From an archaeon (GTDB lineage: Archaea > Asgardarchaeota > Heimdallarchaeia > Hodarchaeales > S146-22), in the NCBI GenBank assembly GCA_024276395.1, contig JAJRXH010000287.1, forward strand, positions 1-9,381: DNA of 9,381 bases. The letters are read 5' to 3'. Below the pieces are notes generated by a model. It saw only the letters and a list, made by a program, of their open reading frames with translations, had not been told where the DNA came from and searched no databases. Both the position numbers and the translations under genes were made by a program. Shown piece by piece: positions 1 to 4,440 of the stretch. Numbering within the stretch: the first letter of the stretch is position 1; every line of letters starts with the position of its first letter.

Positions 1-195
1 AGCTAGATCCCATATTTGGAACTTGACGGAAATATTTTCCTTGGTTTCTTCATCCTTGATCATGATTTCTTTAACAGCAAAGTCAGCTCCCACCGTGAAC
101 ATGTAGCTTGATCGAAAACCTTCGCCCATGAATCTTTTTCTTAGGGCAGTTTTTCCGACGGCACCGTCCCCGATGAGACATATCTTGAATTTCAA
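1..195 (-). CDS. Ras/Rho-like small GTPase, N-terminal part (runs off the left edge)
   Basis: The first 65 codons of a small GTP-binding protein; the rest lies outside the window. The frame gives KFKICLIGDGAVGKTAL, a P-loop (G1) at residues 9-16 in the Rho/Rac style with GKT instead of GKS. A switch I region follows with T34 in YMFTVGADF, matching the Rab/Ras YxxTxGxDF pattern (G2). The last four residues, WDLA at 62-65, begin the G3 WDxxGQ motif. Such GTPases switch between GTP and GDP forms; in Asgard archaea they are abundant and are relatives of eukaryotic Ras/Rab/Rho. The start is uncertain: TTG at 195-193 gives the usual short N-terminus, and an A/T-rich TATA-like stretch at 223-233 would put transcription start close to it. 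In-frame GTG at 279 or TTG at 270, just after a stop, would add 25-28 basic residues. The subfamily cannot be decided from 65 residues. Confidence 0.9.
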   Translation of the reverse strand, partial: MKFKICLIGDGAVGKTALRKRFMGEGFRSSYMFTVGADFAVKEIMIKDEETKENISVKFQIWDLA

Positions 196-506
196 CGAAC
201 TGATTTGTTGTCGGTCCTGTAACTTATTTTTTCTCCCTCTAAGACTAGTTCTTGCTCTCCTACTAGGCAACGTAAACACCTAACTTGTTCTAAAAACGGA
301 TCTAGATCACACTCATGAACATTCATTCTCAAATCCATAAAACATTTTCTGAAGCACACTTTCGGAAGTGGTGACGAGAAGTCGTAAAAACCGCTAATAG
401 GCGTCTCTCGACATCTGTAGAGGGATCAGTCCAATACGAATATCTTAAAAAAGTACAAGTGAGAAGGGGAAGTTGAAGAAGAATCCTTTTTCTCCGCACA
501 AGTCCA
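196..506. other. Gene-free stretch between the GTPase and tRNA-Leu
   Basis: About 310 bases with no convincing open reading frame. It must hold the GTPase promoter (candidate TATA-like AAAAAATAAG on the minus strand, 223-232) and the tRNA promoter (439-452). The part from 300 to 430 contains only short, weak inverted repeats such as ACGA/TCGT near 374-385, and I see no box C/D or other RNA pattern there. Confidence 0.5.
439..452 (+). promoter_or_regulatory. Candidate TATA box for tRNA-Leu
   Basis: The A/T-rich stretch AATATCTTAAAAAA lies about 55-68 bases before the first base of the mature tRNA. With the usual archaeal spacing of about 26 bases, transcription would begin near 470-475 and leave a 5' leader of roughly 30 bases for RNase P to remove. 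It is the best TATA-like match upstream of the tRNA, but it is a weak one. Confidence 0.3.
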
Positions 507-530
507 GCGGGGGTCGCCTAGCCAGGCCAA

Positions 531-564
531 TGTTGGGGCAGGACGCCGCATTACCAGCGGCTAA
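531..564 (+). other. Non-canonical tRNA intron in the D-loop (34 nt)
   Basis: The D-loop would be 47 nt without an intron. A nearly ideal bulge-helix-bulge is visible. The central 4-bp helix is GGCC (525-528) with GGCT (559-562), including one G-U pair. The two 3-nt bulges are AAT (529-531) and AAT (563-565). An inner helix GTTGG (532-536) pairs with CCAGC (554-558), including one G-U pair. Cleavage after the second bulge base (AA^T on both sides) releases 531-564 and joins A530 to T565. Because AAT is present at both junctions, sequence alone leaves the cut ambiguous by up to 3 nt, but only this register gives the motif. Archaeal tRNA splicing endonuclease recognises this fold. Introns outside position 37/38 require an enzyme with relaxed specificity. 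Confidence 0.85.
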
Positions 565-580
565 TGGCGCCGGACTTAAG

Positions 581-608
581 ATCTCAAGTAGTGGGCCTGG
601 AATGAGAG
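581..608 (+). other. Canonical anticodon-loop tRNA intron (28 nt, position 37/38)
   Basis: The intron separates anticodon-stem halves CCGGA and TCCGG at the standard archaeal site 3' of the anticodon. A relaxed bulge-helix-bulge can be drawn: central helix CTTA (575-578) with TGAG (603-606), including one T-G pair, and bulges AGA (579-581) and AGA (607-609), both cut AG^A. An imperfect inner helix joins 582-586 to 598-602 with one C-A mismatch. A competing pairing TCTCA (582-586)/TGAGA (603-607) also exists. The cut could shift by one base because A581 and A609 are interchangeable. Confidence 0.85.
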
Positions 609-692
609 ATCCGGTCCCGTAGGGGTCCCGGGGTTCGAATCCCCGCCCCCGCACCATTATCTCTTCTTGGATGACAACGATGGCAAGTATCA

Positions 693-712
693 TTCTTTTT
701 AATTACATTTTC
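693..712 (+). terminator. T-rich terminator after tRNA-Leu
   Basis: Two T runs (five T at 696-700 and four T at 708-711) lie 40-55 bases after the CCA end on the coding strand and have no associated hairpin. Oligo-T without a stem is the usual archaeal termination signal. Confidence 0.4.
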
Positions 713-740
713 TTGGAGTCGTGCCTGATTCTGATGTTGG

Positions 741-780
741 GAGAAAGAAAGTAATAGTAGAAATTGACAAAAGATAATAT
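741..780 (-). terminator. T-rich terminator after the PhoU-TrkA_C gene
   Basis: Read on the minus strand, the bases just after the stop codon are pyrimidine- and T-rich (TATCTTTTG, then TTTCTTTCTC). This is typical of hairpin-free archaeal terminators. It also faces the tRNA terminator at 693-712, so the two convergent units end within about 90 bases. Confidence 0.45.
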
Positions 781-782
781 GT

Positions 783-2012
783 TCATTCTGAGTAGTGAAT
801 GTGTTGTTTTCCAAAAAATTGACGGACATCGTTGATTTCTTCAGAATAAACCTTGATGATGAGATGATCATTTGGTTGAATGGGTAAGTTTTCTGGGGGG
901 TCAAAGAAATAGGTATCATTTCTTCTGATGGCTTGAATCCAAATGCCTGTGATGAACTTTTCTATTTCACCGACAGTTTTATCCACGGCGAGTGATGAGG
1001 GGTCTACCTCGACTAACAGCACGTGTTCATCTGATTCGCGGACAATGGAAGCAATAAGGGGATGTCCTTCAATTCCACTAAGCACTGGTGTTACCATTAG
1101 GAGAGCAGCATCACCAATGGTTTCCATTAATTGTCCTAATTGAAGGTAGGATAACATGTCTCGCCGTTCTTCCTCTGAAGGGATTGCCCATAGAATGAAG
1201 TGATTTTCGATGGCTTCTAGTGCTTTATCACTTAATTCTTCTAATCGTTCAACTTCTTCAGCTAATTCCTTGTTTCCAGTCAGTAACGCCCCGAATGCAA
1301 GATCGATCATTAATTCTGATTTGTTTTTTAATAACAGAAGTGCCTTGAGCATATTTTCTTCTTCTTCGGAAAGAATTACGTCTCCATCAGCGGCTTCATT
1401 ACCATGGTGTTCAGCTTCTTCGACGTTGCGTTCTCCATTTTCGATGATGGTTTGCGTGGTCTTCAACAATGATTTTATGGCACTTTGTGGTCCTCTAACA
1501 AGAAGGATGTCACCTTTCTTGACCTTGACATTCTTTTCAGGATTCAGGTACCATTGGTCTTCTCTCTCGATGGCAATGACATCCATTCCATCGAAGTCAT
1601 CAACGATTCGGTAGCGAGTTGCTTGGTCCTCGCTAAGCTTGAAACACATGACACGTTCATCGGCTTGGCGTAGTAACTTCCTGAAGACCACACGAAATCG
1701 GTCAGTGGTCTTGATTCTAGTCGCAATATCTGCAGCTGCATTGGGAATGTTATCGACTGCCTGAGCTACTTCTAGAAGAGACAAGGATACTTTGGCATCG
1801 TTGACATCACGGACGGCAAGCATCACGTGGACTTTAAGGTTGTAACTGAGCATGTCGATCTTGCGTTCAACTCTAATAACTTCTTCCTTGAGATCTGGGT
1901 CTTGATATAACAATGACGAATAGGCAAGATCAATGGCAAGAAGAGAAAGGTCTTTCATTTCTTCAAGAAGGTCAGAAGCTGGGGTAGGAGTATATTTATA
2001 CTCAGTGAGCAT
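783..2012 (-). CDS. Soluble protein with duplicated PhoU-TrkA_C modules (COG3273-like)
   Basis: The 409-residue protein contains two copies of the same module. Helical PhoU-like segments lie at about 13-100 and 220-312, each with acidic/hydrophobic heptads (LKEEVIRVERKIDML, AEEVERLEELSDKAL). Each is followed by a TrkA_C (RCK_C) domain, at about 108-190 and 320-402, with the typical end GDILLVRG or NDHLIIKV. A very acidic linker (191-220) joins the halves. No membrane helix or signal peptide is visible, so it should be cytoplasmic. RCK_C domains bind small ligands and gate K+ channels or other ion transporters, and PhoU domains modulate transporters. A regulatory subunit of an ion transporter is therefore inferred, but no channel gene is adjacent and the partner is unknown. 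GGAGGAG at 2025-2031 sits 12 bases before the ATG and supports this start. It is divergent from the PLP enzyme gene. Confidence 0.85.
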   Translation of the reverse strand: MLTEYKYTPTPASDLLEEMKDLSLLAIDLAYSSLLYQDPDLKEEVIRVERKIDMLSYNLKVHVMLAVRDVNDAKVSLSLLEVAQAVDNIPNAAADIATRIKTTDRFRVVFRKLLRQADERVMCFKLSEDQATRYRIVDDFDGMDVIAIEREDQWYLNPEKNVKVKKGDILLVRGPQSAIKSLLKTTQTIIENGERNVEEAEHHGNEAADGDVILSEEEENMLKALLLLKNKSELMIDLAFGALLTGNKELAEEVERLEELSDKALEAIENHFILWAIPSEEERRDMLSYLQLGQLMETIGDAALLMVTPVLSGIEGHPLIASIVRESDEHVLLVEVDPSSLAVDKTVGEIEKFITGIWIQAIRRNDTYFFDPPENLPIQPNDHLIIKVYSEEINDVRQFFGKQHIHYSE

Positions 2013-2155
2013 TTATGGATCAGACTCCTCCACTAAAAGAGAGTTGTTCATGTGAGCTTTCGTGTCAGAATTAAAATATTTTTCGTAACTCTCTTAAAAG
2101 ATCGTGTTTATGAAATAAATCGAGCCAGTCAATCTAAAAAGAGTGTGGTTATGAA
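2013..2155. promoter_or_regulatory. Divergent promoter region, PhoU-TrkA_C gene and PLP enzyme gene
   Basis: The 143-base spacer serves two divergent genes. For the minus gene, the self-complementary A/T stretch AAAATATTTTAA (2071-2082) is the best TATA candidate. It would start transcription near 2050 and give a leader of about 38 nt containing the GGAGGAG ribosome site at 2025-2031. For the plus gene, TTTATGAAATAAAT (2107-2120) would start transcription near 2138, leaving a leader of about 18 nt with only a weak GAGTGTGG Shine-Dalgarno-like stretch at 2141-2148. Confidence 0.45.
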
Positions 2156-3130
2156 ATGGGAAAGGTCACGATAAAAGAAATTAAGCAAGCTTGGCAACGA
2201 GTGAAAACCGTGGCACATGAGACACCAATATTTACTTCGCGGTTTTTAAATGAGAAGGCAAGTGCCGAGGTTTTCGTCAAGTGTGAAAATTTTCAACGGG
2301 TTGGTGCTTTCAAGATAAGGGGCGCTTACAATGCAATAGCCCTTCTTGATCAAGAAATGAGAAAGAAGGGGGTGATTGCTCATTCTAGTGGCAATCATGC
2401 ACAGGCCGTGGCTCTTGCCGCCTCGATGCAAGGGGTTCGATCAGTGATCGTGATGCCCAGGGATGCTCCTCGGGTGAAGGTGAATGCAACTAAGGGTTAT
2501 GGTGCGACTGTCATTTTTTGTGAACCAACAATAGCAGATCGTGAAAGAACTACTTGTGAATTGATGGAACAATATGATTATTCCTTGATTCATCCCTATG
2601 ACGACGATAACGTGATTAGTGGGGCAGGAACAGTTGGCTTAGAGTTTCTATCTCAAGTGGATGGGCTAGATGTGATTTTCTGTCCCATTGGCGGTGGAGG
2701 TCTCATATCTGGGACATCCATAGCCGTGAAAAGTCTATCTCCATCCACTAGAATAATTGGAGTCGAACCTCGTCTTGTTGATGATGCTCGTCGCTCTTTC
2801 AAGACGGGAAAGTTGCAAAAAAATGAGAGAATAGACACCATTGCGGATGGCCTGAGAACCAATCTCAGTGAGAGAACTTTTAATTACATTCGGGAAAATG
2901 TTGATGATATAATCACCGTATCGGATTATGAGATTCTTCAAGCCATGCTGTTTTATTGGGAGCGAATGAAGATTGTGGTCGAACCATCTGGAGCAGCTAG
3001 CCTTGCTGGAGTTCTCAGTGGCCAAGTCGACATCCAAGGAAAGCGTGTAGGTGTCATCATTAGTGGTGGGAATGTTGACTTGGAACATTTTTTCTCACAT
3101 CTTCAGCAAAAGATTACGCATGATTCTTAG
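2156..3130 (+). CDS. PLP-dependent serine/threonine dehydratase, serine racemase-like
   Basis: A 324-residue fold-type II PLP enzyme. K53 in FQRVGAFKIRGA is the Schiff-base lysine. SSGNHAQA at 77-84 holds the cofactor phosphate region, and S78 aligns with the catalytic re-face serine (Ser84) of mammalian serine racemase. The glycine loop GGGG at 179-182 binds phosphate, and S303 in SGGN lies at the pyridine-nitrogen position. GVEPRLVDD has E204 and D210 at the spacing of the Mg2+ ligands E210/D216 of human serine racemase. There is no C-terminal ACT regulatory domain, so this is not the isoleucine-feedback-inhibited IlvA type. Likely reactions are deamination of L-threonine or L-serine to 2-oxobutyrate or pyruvate plus ammonia, possibly with serine racemisation. 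Sequence does not decide between them. The stop overlaps that of thiL tail to tail by 4 bp. The ATG at 2156 fits the family's N-terminus. Confidence 0.92.
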   Translation: MGKVTIKEIKQAWQRVKTVAHETPIFTSRFLNEKASAEVFVKCENFQRVGAFKIRGAYNAIALLDQEMRKKGVIAHSSGNHAQAVALAASMQGVRSVIVMPRDAPRVKVNATKGYGATVIFCEPTIADRERTTCELMEQYDYSLIHPYDDDNVISGAGTVGLEFLSQVDGLDVIFCPIGGGGLISGTSIAVKSLSPSTRIIGVEPRLVDDARRSFKTGKLQKNERIDTIADGLRTNLSERTFNYIRENVDDIITVSDYEILQAMLFYWERMKIVVEPSGAASLAGVLSGQVDIQGKRVGVIISGGNVDLEHFFSHLQQKITHDS

Positions 3131-4134
3131 GAATCAAACTGATGGAGTGAATCCCATCCTTTTCGTGTAATGGGAATGGGTAAGTGGGACTCGACCTTTC
3201 CATCTCTCTCTTTTCCAACGGATTTAACATGTCCAATTGGTGTAAGTGAAAGATTCAGTTTTCTTGCAAGCGTTCTAATCTCATCTTCAAGGTTGGGTCT
3301 CGTGCAAAAAATTAATTCGAATTCTTCGCCCCCCTGAAGCGCCTGCTTCAAAAGTTCTTGCTCATCGAGTAGTGTTTGAAGTTCAGAGGGTGTTGGGACA
3401 TCTTCGATTATGATATGCGCTTGGTTTACTTGTGCCAAAATCCAAAGACTTCGTGCAAGGCCGTCAGAACTGTCGATGCACGCATTAATTCCATCTATTC
3501 GAGCTAGCTCATCTCCTAGTTCCATCCGGGCTCTAGGTTGGTATAATTTGTGGAGTACCTGGCTTCTTACTTGAGAATTTATTTTTCTTCCTTTTAATAA
3601 GCAAGAAAATCCATACCCAGTCCACCCAAACTCTCCAGACACCCAAATGAGATCACCTTCTTTCATTCCTTTTCTAGGTAGATATTTAGCTCCTTGATTC
3701 AGCATTCCAATCGTGGCGACACTGATCACGAATCCTTCGGAAAGGGCACCGATGTCTCCTCCAAGGTAGGTTCCTCCTAATTCGTTGCTTGCTTGCTTGA
3801 TGCCAGATACAATATCAGTCAACACTTTCATTTCATTCTGCGTGGAGATGTTAATTGATGCCTGACTAGCCAAGAATCGTGCTCCTTTCGCCGCTAAGTC
3901 AGATGCCGAGGCCATGAGGGTTTTGTACCCAAGCTGCCAAAAGCTTTGTCCGGGTAATAAATCGTCATCAAACGTAGCGGCGTCCACGTTAATGACCATT
4001 CTTGTTGTATTTTTCGTGTTTTCAACTTGGATGAGGGCAGCATCCTCATTATATGCTTCTTCTGGTAAGAAATCTTTTAATTTTTCAATTAGTTGTTCTT
4101 CCGTGTAATCTTTTAACCTCATGATCCTTCCCAT
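3127..4134 (-). CDS. thiL: Thiamine-monophosphate kinase ThiL
   Basis: ThiL phosphorylates thiamine monophosphate with ATP to thiamine diphosphate, the last step of thiamine cofactor synthesis, in the cytoplasm. The 335-residue protein has the usual length and the AIRS/PurM-like two-domain layout. Motifs are EDAAL (30-34), the metal-binding aspartate in NVDAATFDDD (49-58), SDLAAKGA (78-85, usually SDLAAMGA), GGD (125-127), DSSDGLA (221-227), GEEFELIF (269-276, usually GEDYELLF), GHV (301-303) and a terminal GWDSL in place of the common GYDHF. No other thiamine gene lies next to it. Two starts are possible: ATG at 4134, which coincides with the start predicted from the TATA box at 4157-4164 (leaderless mRNA), or ATG at 4122, preceded by GGAAGG at a tight 3-nt spacing. 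The stop overlaps the convergent PLP enzyme gene by 4 bp. Confidence 0.95.
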   Translation of the reverse strand: MGRIMRLKDYTEEQLIEKLKDFLPEEAYNEDAALIQVENTKNTTRMVINVDAATFDDDLLPGQSFWQLGYKTLMASASDLAAKGARFLASQASINISTQNEMKVLTDIVSGIKQASNELGGTYLGGDIGALSEGFVISVATIGMLNQGAKYLPRKGMKEGDLIWVSGEFGWTGYGFSCLLKGRKINSQVRSQVLHKLYQPRARMELGDELARIDGINACIDSSDGLARSLWILAQVNQAHIIIEDVPTPSELQTLLDEQELLKQALQGGEEFELIFCTRPNLEDEIRTLARKLNLSLTPIGHVKSVGKERDGKVESHLPIPITRKGWDSLHQFDS

Positions 4135-4156
4135 GGATAGCCATCTGTCTTCTTGG

Positions 4157-4164
4157 TTTTATAT
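4157..4164 (-). promoter_or_regulatory. TATA box of thiL
   Basis: ATATAAAA on the minus strand is a strong archaeal TATA box. Its centre lies about 26 bases before the A of the ATG at 4134, which places the predicted transcription start on the start codon itself, so the mRNA would be leaderless. No Shine-Dalgarno sequence precedes this ATG, in agreement. Confidence 0.6.
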
Positions 4165-4201
4165 GATATGTCCATTTGGAATTGATGATCTGGACATCCA
4201 T

Positions 4202-4228
4202 CGACTCTTTAGATTGAAAAGAGTGTCG
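4202..4228. repeat. Imperfect hairpin, CGACTCTTT / AAAGA-GT-GTCG
   Basis: CGAC-TCTTT at 4202-4210 can pair with AAAGA (4218-4222) and GTCG (4225-4228), leaving a 2-base GT bulge and a 7-base loop. It lies about 40 bases upstream of the thiL TATA box. It could be an operator or a small RNA hairpin, and nothing in the sequence decides. Confidence 0.45.
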
Positions 4229-4266
4229 GTTAGTTCCTTGTTGCTGGTTATGCAGAAAAATCGGTC

Positions 4267-4301
4267 TTGATGATGTGAGTGAACTCGGTTTTTATCATCA
4301 A
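4267..4301. repeat. Perfect 8-bp inverted repeat TTGATGAT / ATCATCAA
   Basis: TTGATGAT (4267-4274) and its exact complement ATCATCAA (4294-4301) are separated by 19 bases. The arm resembles a box C sequence (RTGATGA) but has T at the purine position, and no box D (CTGA) is suitably placed, so a C/D guide RNA is not supported. The two dyad arms could be an operator. Confidence 0.4.
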
Positions 4302-4387
4302 AACGCTAAGAGCAAACTTGATCTCAGATTTGATTCGAAGATGAAGCATGAAAGACGTGAATCATTAACGTGACATATAATCAGCAA

Positions 4388-4424
4388 AACAGAAGATAAA
4401 AAAGAAAGAGGAGAAAAAAGAAAG
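4388..4424 (-). terminator. Poly-pyrimidine terminator of the surface-protein gene
   Basis: On the minus strand, starting about 17 bases after the stop codon, there is a pyrimidine tract with runs of six T, five T and several C/T steps and almost no purines. This is a strong example of the T-rich archaeal terminator without a stem. Confidence 0.6.
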
Positions 4425-4440
4425 TGAAATTTATCTGTTC

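Larger units (their letters stand above)
507..656 (+). tRNA. tRNA-Leu (anticodon UAA) with two introns and encoded CCA
   Basis: Acceptor stem GCGGGGG (507-513) pairs perfectly with CCCCCGC (646-652), followed by discriminator A653 and encoded CCA (654-656). D-stem GCC (516-518) pairs with GGC (566-568). Anticodon stem CCGGA (570-574) pairs with TCCGG (610-614), with loop CTTAAG+A and anticodon TAA at 577-579. The variable region (615-628) is long, with CCC/GGG pairing, as expected for class II. T-stem CGGGG/CCCCG (629-633, 641-645) encloses loop TTCGAAT. A long variable arm, A73 and UAA identify leucine. The gene is 150 nt because two introns interrupt it: 34 nt in the D-loop and 28 nt in the anticodon loop. 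Removing both leaves an 88-nt tRNA including CCA, with a 13-nt D-loop containing GG. The leucine call is secure. The exact splice points are read from predicted bulge-helix-bulge folds. Confidence 0.95.
4135..4440. other. Gene-free stretch between thiL and the surface-protein gene
   Basis: About 306 bases between two minus-strand genes. It contains the thiL TATA box, two inverted repeats (4202-4228 and 4267-4301) and the terminator of the upstream surface-protein gene (4388-4424). No open reading frame with a plausible start and coding character was found. The 200 bases between terminator and promoter are unusually long for a purely passive spacer. Confidence 0.5.

Noticed and set aside
445..693. 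82-codon open frame on the minus strand across the tRNA
   Set aside because: It reads antisense through tRNA-Leu; its protein contains the GFEPRDP-type string that tRNA T-arms produce, and it has no ribosome site.
584..919. 111-codon open frame on the minus strand
   Set aside because: It spans the end of the PhoU-TrkA_C gene, two terminators and the tRNA 3' half, with the IRTPGPLR string typical of translated tRNA. It is an artefact.
1210..1614. 134-codon plus-strand open frame inside the PhoU-TrkA_C gene
   Set aside because: It is fully antisense to a well-supported gene, very Ser/Asn-rich as antisense frames often are, and has no recognisable motif.
4135..4200. Thiamine (TPP) riboswitch before thiL
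   Set aside because: The TATA box leaves no leader, and the conserved CTGAGA element of TPP aptamers is not present.
4260..4320. Box C/D guide RNA suggested by TTGATGAT
   Set aside because: The first base of box C should be a purine, and no CTGA box D or C'/D' pair is found at a proper distance on either strand.
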